A stretch of 64,000 bases of DNA from Lachnospiraceae bacterium (GTDB lineage Bacteria > Bacillota > Clostridia > Lachnospirales > Lachnospiraceae). The notes below the pieces were generated by a model that was not told the DNA's origin, did no database searches, and saw nothing but the letters and a program-made list of their open reading frames with translations. Position numbers and translations under genes: made by a program. This document shows, one piece after another, positions 7,347-15,600 of this stretch; within the stretch, counting starts at the first letter, position 1, and each line of letters starts with the position of its first letter. The stretch lies in contig JAFZVZ010000044.1 in the NCBI GenBank assembly GCA_017617545.1, positions 154,194 through 218,193 of the forward strand, in the 5' to 3' direction.

Positions 7347-10193
7347 ATGAAGACAGGAAGGAGAAAAACATACCTGTATGCCACCGTCGTGGCCATACTG
7401 ATGTTTTTCATGTTTTTTTCACTGGGCATGCACTACCTCGGGGCGTCCGATTTTTCGTACGTGCTCCGCTGGTGGCTGACATTGCTGATGCTCGGTCTGG
7501 CGTTCCAGCCGCTGTCCATGGTGATGTTCAAAAACCTGCGTGACGGAGGGTGGTTATTTTCCAAAATGCTGGGTATCGCATGCGCCGGCTGGCTGATGTG
7601 GGTGCTTGCGTCGATCAGGCTGTTCAAGTTCACGCGCACCAACTGTGTGATCATGGTCATCGTGGTGTTCGCGATCAACATGCTGATCTACTACCTGATG
7701 GACCTGAGAAAGAGCAGGAAGGCCGATCTGCGCAAGTTCTATACGGATGAGCGTGTATGTGCCATCCTGAGCGTGGAGGCGATCTTCTTCTGCGCGTTTG
7801 TGTTCTGGTGCTACCTGAAGGGCATCTCGCCCGCGGCATACGGCACAGAGCGCTTCATGGACTACGGTTTCATGATGTCCATGTTCAAGAGCGATTACAT
7901 GCCGCCGGCCGATATGTGGCTGGCAGGCAACAGCATCAACTATTACTATGTGGGTCAGTATCTCATGACCTACATGACGAAGCTGGCGGGAGTGCCGGTG
8001 ACGCACGGTTACAATATCGCGATGATGTTTCTGGCAGCAGGCGCATTTGCCATGTCGTACTCGCTCGGAAACAATCTGATGCACATTTATATTTCGTACC
8101 GCAGAAAGCGCACCTACACGCAGACGGAGCTTCAGCAGATGGCGGAGGTCGGATGCGTCTCATCAGAGAAGGAGCCGCCGTTCTTCCGGCCGTTCTTCGC
8201 AGGTTCGCTGTCCGCGCTGGCAGTTGCCATCGCCGGAAATATGCACTACCCGTACTACAAGTACATTTATCCGAAGCTGCAGCACCTGTGGGGCGTTGAG
8301 GAATCGGATATCTACTCCAAATACTGGTTCCCGGACGCGACGCGTTACATCGGGTACCGCCCGGATGTGGATGACAAGACGATCCACGAGTTTCCGGTGT
8401 ATTCCTTTGCTATCGGCGACCTGCACGCGCACGTGATCAACATGCTGTTCGTGCTGACGCTGCTGACGCTTCTGGTCGCATGGCTCACGCACCGCCGCAA
8501 GGCTATGGACATTGTGCGCGATTACGGATGCAAACCGCGCATGCTTTCATACTGCAAGGAAGTGTTCCGTCCGGAGCTCGTGCTCTGTGCATTCCTTCTC
8601 GGAATGTTCAAAATGATCAACTACTGGGATTTCCCGATTTACTTTGTCGTCTGCGGCGCGATCATCCTGTTCTCCAACCTGATCGTGTACCGGTATCGTT
8701 CGGAGGCGTGGATCCTGACGGCGTTGCAGGCAGCAATGTTCATCGTTGTTCCGTCGGTCGCATCGCTGCCGTTCACGCTTACGTTCGACAGCATTTCGAC
8801 AGGCATCGGCTTCAACGGGGCAGGGCATCATACGTCACAGTTCCAGTTGATGATCCTTTGGGGACTTCCGTTCCTGTGCCTGTGCACCTTCATCATCCTG
8901 CGGTTCCATGAGTTCACCGTGCAGATGAACAACAGCAAGAAGAACGCATCCCGCGTGGCGCTTCCGAAGGAACTTGAGTCTGAGGTGGATAACGAGGAGA
9001 CGGCGGAGGATCCGTTGAGACCGGAGGTTTCCAACGTCATCACCCGCTTTATGGACAGCCTGGGGATCGCGGATCTGTTTATCCTGACCATCGGACTGTG
9101 CGCGTTCGGTCTCGTTCTGCTGCCGGAGATCGTCTATGTCAAGGATATCTACGGTGGCGCGTACCAGCGTGCCAACACGATGTTCAAACTGACGTATCAG
9201 GCGTTCATCATGTACGGGCTGAGCATGGGATACATCATCACCAGATTCCTCACCATGCCTGCTAACCGTGTCATGAAAGGGGCGGGAATTGTGTTCTTCT
9301 GTCTGCTGATGTCCACGGTCGGATACTTCAACGAAGCGTACACGACCTGGTTCGGCGGATACTACCAGGGACTGGATGCGTCGGCGTTCATCCGCAAGGA
9401 CTGCAGTACGGCAGACGCGGAGATCATCGACTTTATCAACGAGACATTTGACGAACAGGTCAATGTGCTGGAGATGCACGGCCTGAGCTACACGTACTTC
9501 AACCGTATCTCCGCATTTACCGGAATGCCGACCGTGCTCGGCTGGCAGACGCATGAGTGGCTGTGGCGAAGCAGCGGCATCAAGGATTATCCCGAGCTTG
9601 TCTCGAACCGCCGCAATGACGTCATCACGATCTACACGTCGACCAATGAGAGTCAGGTCGCATATCTGATCGAACTGTATGACCTTGATTACGTATATAT
9701 CGGACAGTGCGAGCAGGTGGACGGTTACGCCGACAACCCAGGAGCGGATGAGCAGGCAGTCACCGTACAGGGGAAGCGCTGCCGCAAGATCGATGTCAAC
9801 ACGGCGCTTCTGAAGAGCCTCGGATCGGTGGCGAAGGAAGCCGTTGATAACAAGACCAAGGAGACGGCATACCTGATCAAGATCGACCGTGACCGCACGG
9901 CAGAGCTGGCAAAGCAGTATTTTACGAAGCTGTCCGACAAGGAGCTCCTGATCGTAGGCGACGGACGACTTCTTCATATCGATTACGAACTGGATCTTCA
10001 GCTTCGCAAGACCGGATACGCGACTGTTTCCGACTATATCATCTACGTCCTCGGACGCATGCCGGAGCAGGGCGAGAAGGTAACCTACAAGCCCGCGGAG
10101 AAGGAAGAGCAAAATGTGAACTTCGGTGTTGTCTTCGAGGTGGTCAAGGTTTCCGAGGATGGCATTGAACAGGTTAAGGTGATCAAGCCGTAA
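7347..10193 (+). CDS. DUF2298 (Chlor_Arch_YYY) large membrane protein
   Basis: A 948-residue polytopic protein. The segment WLAGNSINYYYVGQYL (about residues 190-205) is the hallmark of the DUF2298/YYY family, and an HAHVINMLF stretch follows the FAIGDLH segment typical of the same family. The last 250 residues are soluble and contain a DYVYIGQCE strand similar to the C-terminal parts of GT-C enzymes. The ATG is 3 bases after the GT2 stop, so translation is probably coupled. Family function is not established; membrane-bound glycosyl transfer is the likely role. Confidence 0.85.
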   Translation: MKTGRRKTYLYATVVAILMFFMFFSLGMHYLGASDFSYVLRWWLTLLMLGLAFQPLSMVMFKNLRDGGWLFSKMLGIACAGWLMWVLASIRLFKFTRTNCVIMVIVVFAINMLIYYLMDLRKSRKADLRKFYTDERVCAILSVEAIFFCAFVFWCYLKGISPAAYGTERFMDYGFMMSMFKSDYMPPADMWLAGNSINYYYVGQYLMTYMTKLAGVPVTHGYNIAMMFLAAGAFAMSYSLGNNLMHIYISYRRKRTYTQTELQQMAEVGCVSSEKEPPFFRPFFAGSLSALAVAIAGNMHYPYYKYIYPKLQHLWGVEESDIYSKYWFPDATRYIGYRPDVDDKTIHEFPVYSFAIGDLHAHVINMLFVLTLLTLLVAWLTHRRKAMDIVRDYGCKPRMLSYCKEVFRPELVLCAFLLGMFKMINYWDFPIYFVVCGAIILFSNLIVYRYRSEAWILTALQAAMFIVVPSVASLPFTLTFDSISTGIGFNGAGHHTSQFQLMILWGLPFLCLCTFIILRFHEFTVQMNNSKKNASRVALPKELESEVDNEETAEDPLRPEVSNVITRFMDSLGIADLFILTIGLCAFGLVLLPEIVYVKDIYGGAYQRANTMFKLTYQAFIMYGLSMGYIITRFLTMPANRVMKGAGIVFFCLLMSTVGYFNEAYTTWFGGYYQGLDASAFIRKDCSTADAEIIDFINETFDEQVNVLEMHGLSYTYFNRISAFTGMPTVLGWQTHEWLWRSSGIKDYPELVSNRRNDVITIYTSTNESQVAYLIELYDLDYVYIGQCEQVDGYADNPGADEQAVTVQGKRCRKIDVNTALLKSLGSVAKEAVDNKTKETAYLIKIDRDRTAELAKQYFTKLSDKELLIVGDGRLLHIDYELDLQLRKTGYATVSDYIIYVLGRMPEQGEKVTYKPAEKEEQNVNFGVVFEVVKVSEDGIEQVKVIKP

Positions 10194-10220
10194 CGGTTGT
10201 ACAGAACACAAGAATAATTA

Positions 10221-10258
10221 AAGCTGCAGTGCCGGTGATCCGGTGCTGCAGCTTTTTG
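10221..10258 (+). terminator. Rho-independent terminator after the glycosyltransferase cluster
   Basis: AAGCTGCAG pairs with CTGCAGCTT around a GC-rich inner stem and TGAT loop, followed by a T run at 10252-10256. It separates this operon from the converging gene to the right. Confidence 0.85.
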
Positions 10259-10310
10259 TATGCTCATATTAAGTTTTATATGGTTCGGAAAATGAACCCG
10301 TTCACAGGCC

Positions 10311-11615
10311 TTACTCGTCCGCGTCAGCGGGCATCGAGCGCTCGGTGCCTGCCGCCTCGTCCGACTTGTTCGGAAGCGTGATCCGCACGCGGTCGATGCG
10401 GTTCTTGTCCACCTCGACAACCTCGTAAGTGACACCGTTTTCGTCGGTGACCGTCTCGCCGTTCACGGGGATATGCTCCAAAAGCATGTTCAAATGGCCT
10501 GCGATCGAGTCGTAGTCATCGGACTCGAGCGAGAGCCCGGTGGCATCGTTGACATCGTCAAGTTTGGCGGAGCCGTCCAGAAGGAACTCGGTGTCGGAGA
10601 TCTTCGTGATCGGATCCTGTTCGTCCTCATCGTACTCGTCGCGGATCTCACCGACGATCTCCTCGAGGAGATCCTCAAGAGTGATGATGCCTGCGGTAGC
10701 GCCGTATTCGTCCAAAACGACGGCGATCGTGTAGGAGTCCCTGCGCATCTCGGCAAGCAGGTCAGCCGTCTTCTTGAACTCGTAGGTGTAGAACGGCTTT
10801 CGCATCAGGTTTTTCACGTCGAACGCCTCGCGCTGACCGTCGTAGTGGAAGAGATCCTTCAGAAACAGAATGCCGATGACGTTGTCCTGCGTGGTCTCGT
10901 ACACGGGGAGACGCGAATAGTTGTTGGCGCGGAACGCCTCGACGACATCGTCGTAGGACATTTCCGTCGAGACGAAATCAACATCGATACGCGGCACCAT
11001 GACATCCTTGGCGACCGAATCGCCGAAGTCGACCACGTTGTTGATCATCTCTTTCTCTTCATTTTCCAAAACACCGTCCTCATGGCTCGCCTCAACGACG
11101 GTGAGAAGCTCGTCCTCGGTGATGGTCTGACGCTTGCGGGGATCGATCCCGAGCACGCGGAGAAGTCCTGTCGAGAAGACATTGATGAGGAAAATGACAG
11201 GTGTCATTACGATCGTGTATGCGCGGATGACGGCGGAATACGCCATGGCGATGCGGTCACTGTACAAAGCGGCGATCGTCTTCGGGATGATCTCGCCGAA
11301 AATGATGACCAGAAACGTGAGCACGCCTGTGGCGATCGAGAGCATCGTGCGTCCCCACATGCGCTGCGCGAACACGGACGTGAGCGCGGAGGCGGTGAGG
11401 TTGACGATATTGTTGCCGATGAGGATCGCAGAGAGAAGCTTGGGCTGGTTGTCTAAAAGCGCAAGCACGCGGCGGGCAGCCCGGCGCGTCTCCGAGAGAC
11501 TTCGCATCTTCATCCGGTTGACGGACATCAGAGCCGTCTCCGCGGATGAGAAGAAAGCGGAGAGAAGTAACAGAATTATGATGATTGCCAGTTGTAGTCG
11601 TGAGGCAGGGTCCAA
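10311..11615 (-). CDS. CNNM/HlyC-type membrane protein with CBS domains
   Basis: About 434 residues. The long open frame continues far upstream without a good start, so I chose TTG at 11615, behind an AAGGAG site; it puts the first membrane helix at the N-terminus as in the family. Order: DUF21 membrane domain with the SSAETALMSVN signature, two CBS domains with the family segments NYSRLPVYE and DEYGATAGIITLEDLLEEIVGEI (quoted in part: TAGIITLEDLLEE), then a CorC_HlyC C-terminal domain. Relatives are Mg2+/Co2+ efflux or resistance proteins. A promoter (TTGATT-17-TATAAT) lies upstream. Confidence 0.85.
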   Translation of the reverse strand: MDPASRLQLAIIIILLLLSAFFSSAETALMSVNRMKMRSLSETRRAARRVLALLDNQPKLLSAILIGNNIVNLTASALTSVFAQRMWGRTMLSIATGVLTFLVIIFGEIIPKTIAALYSDRIAMAYSAVIRAYTIVMTPVIFLINVFSTGLLRVLGIDPRKRQTITEDELLTVVEASHEDGVLENEEKEMINNVVDFGDSVAKDVMVPRIDVDFVSTEMSYDDVVEAFRANNYSRLPVYETTQDNVIGILFLKDLFHYDGQREAFDVKNLMRKPFYTYEFKKTADLLAEMRRDSYTIAVVLDEYGATAGIITLEDLLEEIVGEIRDEYDEDEQDPITKISDTEFLLDGSAKLDDVNDATGLSLESDDYDSIAGHLNMLLEHIPVNGETVTDENGVTYEVVEVDKNRIDRVRITLPNKSDEAAGTERSMPADADE

Positions 11616-11706
11616 AAAATAATCACACTCCTTAATCGGATAAAAATGGAACTTCGGGGGTTTTTGCGTCGCGAAATGCACGGCGCAAACCCGATGATAC
11701 GTTACA

Positions 11707-11735
11707 ATTATACAGGAGAGCGCGAAAAAAATCAA
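11707..11735 (-). promoter_or_regulatory. Promoter of the CNNM/CBS gene
   Basis: Read on the - strand: TTGATT (11730-11735), 17-base spacer, TATAAT (11707-11712). It gives an untranslated leader of roughly 85 bases before the TTG start. Confidence 0.7.
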
Positions 11736-11819
11736 ATATTGCCTTGCCGGAGGATAACAGGCCGCTTTGAGATGGGGAGAGCGGATCGTCTGTGCACACA
11801 TTTTTCGTATTTTTCTCAC

Positions 11820-11848
11820 TTTCCCTGTAAGGGAAACTATGGTATAAT
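11820..11848 (+). promoter_or_regulatory. sufCB promoter with a 17-base palindrome over the -35
   Basis: Extended -10 TGG-TATAAT (TATAAT at 11843-11848). At the -35 position is the perfect palindrome TTTCCCTGTAAGGGAAA (11820-11836), 7-bp arms around GTA. A poor -35 covered by a symmetric site suggests control by a dimeric regulator; which one is unknown. Confidence 0.65.
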
Positions 11849-11918
11849 ACGGGCGGCGTCCACAGGGAGTCGGACGCGGCAGAGAGGCTGCCGCAGCGGT
11901 GGCGCGGGAAAGGATCAT

Positions 11919-12683
11919 ATGTTAGAGTTACGCAACGTGAGCTTTGCTGTCTCGGAGGAGAACAGCGGAGCGACGAAAGAGATCATAAAGAACGTCAGCC
12001 TGACGATCGGCGACAATGAATTTGTCGCGATCACAGGCCCGAACGGCGGCGGAAAGTCGACGATGGCGCGCCTGATCATGGGCATTGAGAAGCCCACGTC
12101 GGGACGTATCCTCTACAACGGGGAGGACATCACCGACCTGAGCATCACGGAGCGCGCGAAGAAGGGACTCGGATTCGCGTTCCAGATGCCGGTTCGTTTC
12201 AAGGGCATCACGGTGAAGGATCTGCTGACGCTTGCCTACGGCAGCAAGCTGAGCACCTCGGAGGCGTGCCAGTACCTCTCGGAGGTTGGTTTGTGTGCGC
12301 GCGATTACGTGAACCGCGAAGTCAATTCAAGCCTCTCGGGCGGCGAGCTCAAGCGTATTGAGATTGCGACGATCCTCGCGAGAAAGCCGCAATTTTCCGT
12401 GTTCGACGAGCCCGAGGCGGGCATCGACCTGTGGAGTTTCCAGAACCTGATCCGCATCTTCGACCGGTTGCACAAGGAGATGAACGGCTCCGTCGTGGTC
12501 ATCAGCCACCAGGAGCGTATCCTCAACATCGCGGACCGCATCGTTGTGATCGCGGGCGGTGAGGTGCTGGAGCAGGCGGCCAGCGAGGAGCTGCTGCCGA
12601 AGATCCTGAGCGATTCGCTCGCGTGCCTGACGCATCATGAGACGATGGACGCGGGCAAAAGTGTGGCGGAAGGAGGTAAGTGA
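11919..12683 (+). CDS. sufC: SufC-like ABC ATPase of the Fe-S cluster assembly scaffold
   Basis: 254 residues from ATG 11919; the frame is open upstream, but this start follows AAAGGA and gives the family N-terminus MLELRNVSF. Walker A GPNGGGKS at residues 40-47, signature SLSGGELKR near 137-145, Walker B VFDEPEAGID near 160. SufC is the soluble ATPase that binds SufB/SufD-type proteins to build and transfer Fe-S clusters. Here it stands only with one SufB/D-like gene: no sufS, sufU or sufE is adjacent, the reduced SufCB layout seen in many anaerobes. Confidence 0.92.
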   Translation: MLELRNVSFAVSEENSGATKEIIKNVSLTIGDNEFVAITGPNGGGKSTMARLIMGIEKPTSGRILYNGEDITDLSITERAKKGLGFAFQMPVRFKGITVKDLLTLAYGSKLSTSEACQYLSEVGLCARDYVNREVNSSLSGGELKRIEIATILARKPQFSVFDEPEAGIDLWSFQNLIRIFDRLHKEMNGSVVVISHQERILNIADRIVVIAGGEVLEQAASEELLPKILSDSLACLTHHETMDAGKSVAEGGK

Positions 12684-12685
12684 TC

Positions 12686-13603
12686 ATGGATGCAATTCAG
12701 AAGCAGCTGTTTGAGCAGATCGCGGACCTTCACGAGGTACCGCAGGGCGCCTACAACTTCCGTGTGAACGGTGAGGGCGCGGGGCGCAATACAACGGAAA
12801 ATATCAACATTGTTACGAAGTCGGACAAGCCCGGCATCGATATCATCATCAAGGCCGGCACGAAGAACGAGAGCGTGCATATCCCTGTTGTTATCTCGCA
12901 GACGGGACTGCAGGAGTGCGTGTACAACGACTTCTATATCGGTGAGGACGCGAACGTGACGATCGTCGCGGGCTGCGGCATTCACAATTCGGGGGACAAG
13001 ACCTCCGAGCACGACGGCATTCACACGTTCCATGTCGGCAAGAACGCCCATGTCAAGTACGTGGAGAAGCACTACGGCTCCGGCGAGGGAACCGGCGAGC
13101 GGATCCTGAATCCCGAGACGGTGGTGTATCTCGACGAGGGCAGTACGCTCGAGATGGATACGGTGCAGATCGAGGGTGTTGATTCGACGGTTCGCACGAC
13201 GCGCGCGACGGTTGGCGACAGAGCGTCCCTGGTGATCCGCGAGAAGATCATGACGCATGACCGCCAGTTTGCGAAGACCGATTTCTCGGTGGAGATGAAC
13301 GGTGAGGACAGCGCGGTGGATCTTGTGTCCCGCTCGGTCGCGAAGGACAACTCCCGCCAGGAGTTCTACTCGAACATCGACGGCAACAACCGCTGCAAGG
13401 GCCACTCCGAGTGCGACGCGATCCTGATGGACCACGGCGCGGTGGCGGCGGCTCCGAAGCTGACGGCCAACCACCTCGACGCGTCCCTGATCCACGAGGC
13501 TGCCATCGGCAAGATCGCCGGCGATCAGATCATCAAGCTGATGACGCTCGGCCTGACTGAGGAGGAAGCGGAGCAGCAGATCATCAGCGGTTTCCTGAAG
13601 TAA
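12686..13603 (+). CDS. Short SufB/SufD-family Fe-S assembly protein
   Basis: About 305 residues, much shorter than classical SufB (~470). ATG 12686 follows GGAGGTAAGTGATC; a GTG at 12680 overlapping the sufC stop is the alternative. The beta-helix SufBD core shows as alternating segments such as HVKYVEKHYG and VDLVSRSVAKDNSRQEFY, and the C-terminal LTANHLDASLIHEAAIGKI is the conserved SufBD end. Known: such short proteins pair with SufC in minimal Fe-S systems. It is translationally coupled to sufC. Confidence 0.88.
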   Translation: MDAIQKQLFEQIADLHEVPQGAYNFRVNGEGAGRNTTENINIVTKSDKPGIDIIIKAGTKNESVHIPVVISQTGLQECVYNDFYIGEDANVTIVAGCGIHNSGDKTSEHDGIHTFHVGKNAHVKYVEKHYGSGEGTGERILNPETVVYLDEGSTLEMDTVQIEGVDSTVRTTRATVGDRASLVIREKIMTHDRQFAKTDFSVEMNGEDSAVDLVSRSVAKDNSRQEFYSNIDGNNRCKGHSECDAILMDHGAVAAAPKLTANHLDASLIHEAAIGKIAGDQIIKLMTLGLTEEEAEQQIISGFLK

Positions 13604-13644
13604 TCCGGAGACCGGCGCATTATAGTGAGGAGTATTACTTAAGA

Positions 13645-14553
13645 ATGAAGTTTGTATCAAAGATGAGAGCGGTGGCGGCATGTGTGTTGCTTCTTGCGTG
13701 CCTGCTGGCGCTGACCGCGTGTGACAACGGCGGCAACAACACGACGCCCACGTCGGAGCCGACGGCGATCCCCGCGACGGGTTGTGAGGTACACATCCTC
13801 TCGATCGGCAAGGCGGACGCCATCTTACTGCTGGCGGACGGCAAGGCGATGCTGATCGACGCGGGCTATAAGCACAATGCGGATGAGATCGTGGCATATT
13901 TGAAAAATAAAGGCGTGAGCCGCCTTGAGTACGTGATCCTCACGCACGGTGACAAGGACCACGTGGGCGGCATGGCGGATGTGCTCCGCAGCTTTGAGGT
14001 GGGGCAGGTACTGATCTCGCCGAAGAAGGAGAAATCGGAATACTATTCGGATATGGTAGCGGTGATGCAGGAGAAGAACATTTCCTGCGTGTCACCGGAG
14101 GTCGGCACGACGTACACGCTCGGGACGGCATCGTTCCAGACGCTTGCGCCGGGACCGAAGGCGCTGAAGGAAGGCTCGGACAATGACGCGTCGATCGCGA
14201 TCCGCTTCACGTACGGCAGCAAGAATTTTCTGCTGATGGGCGACGCGCTGTCGACGACGGAGAAGGAGTTGATGGATTCGTCCATGTCCATCCGCGCGGA
14301 TGTGCTGAAGACCGGACACCACGGTAAGAGCGACGCGACCAACAAAAAGTTTCTGAAGGCCGTGCAGCCGAAGTATGCGGTGATCTGCTGCGGCGAGTCG
14401 GAGGAAGGTGACGAGGCAGGCGAGCCGGCATCGAAGGTTCTCGAACTGTTGGAGGATTTCCACGTGAAGACGCTGCGCACGGATGTGGTGGGAACCATCG
14501 TGTTCAAGACTGACGGGACGACGCTCACGTGCAACGCGGACGAAGCGGAGTAA
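13645..14553 (+). CDS. Lipoprotein with metallo-beta-lactamase fold (ComEC C-terminal-like)
   Basis: 302 residues. N-terminal lipoprotein signal with lipobox LTAC (Cys26), then a short Thr/Pro linker and a metallo-beta-lactamase domain: HGDKDHVGG near residues 102-110, a second metal region LLMGDA, and KTGHHGKSDA near 220. This domain resembles the soluble C-terminal part of ComEC/Rec2 and stand-alone secreted relatives often annotated as hydrolases. It would sit on the outer face of the membrane. The substrate (nucleic acid, nucleotide or other phosphoester) cannot be told from sequence. Confidence 0.85.
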   Translation: MKFVSKMRAVAACVLLLACLLALTACDNGGNNTTPTSEPTAIPATGCEVHILSIGKADAILLLADGKAMLIDAGYKHNADEIVAYLKNKGVSRLEYVILTHGDKDHVGGMADVLRSFEVGQVLISPKKEKSEYYSDMVAVMQEKNISCVSPEVGTTYTLGTASFQTLAPGPKALKEGSDNDASIAIRFTYGSKNFLLMGDALSTTEKELMDSSMSIRADVLKTGHHGKSDATNKKFLKAVQPKYAVICCGESEEGDEAGEPASKVLELLEDFHVKTLRTDVVGTIVFKTDGTTLTCNADEAE

Positions 14554-14576
14554 CAAGTCGGTAGAAGGGGGTAGCT

Positions 14577-14996
14577 ATGGCGGATTACGCGAGACTGCTT
14601 GAGGCGGCCAACGAGGCCAGACGGAACAGTTATTGCCCGTATTCGGGCTTTGCGGTTGGAGCGGCGCTGCTCACGACGGACGGCACCGTATACACCGGCG
14701 TCAATGTGGAAAATGCGTCCTACGGCGCCACGAACTGTGCCGAACGCACCGCGGTATTCAAGGCGGTTGCCGACGGGAAGCGCAAGGGCGATTTCGTCGC
14801 GATCGCGATCTCGGGAGGGCCGAAGGACGGCTCACCGGTTCCGTGCCCGCCGTGCGGGATCTGCCGGCAGGTGTTGTCGGAATTCACGGATGCCGCGACA
14901 TTTACCGTGCTCTGGGTGACGGAGATCACGGACGGAGACATGGCGTTTGAGAAGCACACGCTCGCGGAACTGCTGCCGGGTGCGTTCGAACTGTGA
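14577..14996 (+). CDS. cdd: Cytidine deaminase
   Basis: 139 residues, the normal size of the tetrameric small cytidine deaminases. The zinc site is complete: CAERTA (Cys53, catalytic Glu55) and PCPPCGICRQ (second and third Cys). The N-terminus has the substrate-binding YCPYSGFAVGAAL. It hydrolyses cytidine and deoxycytidine to uridine forms in pyrimidine salvage. A GAAGGGGG site precedes the ATG, 23 bases after the lipoprotein gene, so the two are probably co-transcribed. Confidence 0.95.
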   Translation: MADYARLLEAANEARRNSYCPYSGFAVGAALLTTDGTVYTGVNVENASYGATNCAERTAVFKAVADGKRKGDFVAIAISGGPKDGSPVPCPPCGICRQVLSEFTDAATFTVLWVTEITDGDMAFEKHTLAELLPGAFEL

Positions 14997-15029
14997 CGCT
15001 TGAAACTTATAATTTTTGAACGGAAACGC

Positions 15030-15057
15030 TTGACAAAAGACAACTTCATGATATAAT
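15030..15057 (+). promoter_or_regulatory. Promoter of tRNA-Met
   Basis: TTGACA (15030-15035), 16-base spacer, TATAAT (15052-15057): both elements match the consensus exactly. Confidence 0.9.
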
Positions 15058-15060
15058 AGC

Positions 15061-15090
15061 GAAGTACCGCTTGAAAGAGAGCGGTACTTC
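15061..15090 (+). other. Hairpin in the tRNA-Met 5' leader
   Basis: GAAGTACCGC (15061-15070) and GCGGTACTTC (15081-15090) are perfectly complementary (10 bp, extendable) and end 4 bases before the tRNA. Lying at or just after the predicted transcription start, the stem would form in the precursor and may affect RNase P processing. Confidence 0.75.
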
Positions 15091-15094
15091 ATAT

Positions 15095-15168
15095 GGCGAA
15101 GTAGCTCAGTTGGCTAGAGCATACGGTTCATACCCGTAGTGTCGAGGGTTCGAATCCCCCCTTCGCTA
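15095..15168 (+). tRNA. tRNA-Met (anticodon CAT), elongator type
   Basis: Cloverleaf: acceptor GGCGAAG/CTTCGCT (G-T closing pair), D arm GCTC..GAGC, anticodon stem TACGG/CCGTA with loop TTCATAC, T arm GAGGG TTCGAAT CCCCC, discriminator A. CCA is not encoded. The paired first base (no 1-72 mismatch typical of initiators) argues for the elongator. Confidence 0.93.
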
Positions 15169-15177
15169 TCAAAGAAA

Positions 15178-15211
15178 AACCTCTTCTGCAAAACGGCAGG
15201 AGAGGTTTTTT
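15178..15211 (+). terminator. Terminator of tRNA-Met
   Basis: AACCTCTTCTGC pairs with GCAGGAGAGGTT (one G-T pair) and is followed by a T run at 15206-15211. Confidence 0.9.
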
Positions 15212-15279
15212 GTTGCTTTCTTTATTTCGGAAAATGTGCATCACCCGGCAATCCCGGGAACAGAAACTTCAAGTATCGT

Positions 15280-15555
15280 TCAGTCCGCTGCGACGGTAAA
15301 TGTCAGATTGTCATTTTCCGACGCGGAATTGCGAAACACGGTGAGCAGTGCCTCGCCGTAGCCGCCGAGCGCCTTGAGCATGAGGTCCTTGCGGTACAGG
15401 ATCAGGTGCGTCGGTTCGCACGGATCCGTCAGGATATCGTGCAGGGCATCGAGGTTGCACCCGTAGTAATCCGGCGCCTGCAGCCGCCAGCGGAGATAGG
15501 CATGCGTCGCTTCTTTCGTTGTCATGTAAAGCCCGTCCAGAGCTATCGTTTTCAT
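15280..15555 (-). CDS. Barstar-family ribonuclease inhibitor
   Basis: 91 residues, the same size as Bacillus barstar. The signature DYYGCNLDALHDILTD matches the barstar helix 2 region that plugs the barnase active site. GGAGG lies 8 bases before the ATG. It follows the barnase-like gene on the same strand after 45 bases, so it is the cytoplasmic immunity protein made from the same transcript, protecting the cell from nuclease that fails to be exported. Confidence 0.92.
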   Translation of the reverse strand: MKTIALDGLYMTTKEATHAYLRWRLQAPDYYGCNLDALHDILTDPCEPTHLILYRKDLMLKALGGYGEALLTVFRNSASENDNLTFTVAAD

Positions 15556-15600
15556 CTGTGCCTCCGTGTTGTCCGGACGATCGTGCCGGAAATCCGTAAT

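Larger units (their letters stand above)
11616..11918. other. Divergent intergenic region, CNNM gene (-) and sufCB (+)
   Basis: 303 bases without a gene. It holds the - strand promoter at 11707-11735 and the + strand promoter with overlapping palindrome at 11820-11848. No small ORF with a credible ribosome binding site was seen. Confidence 0.7.
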
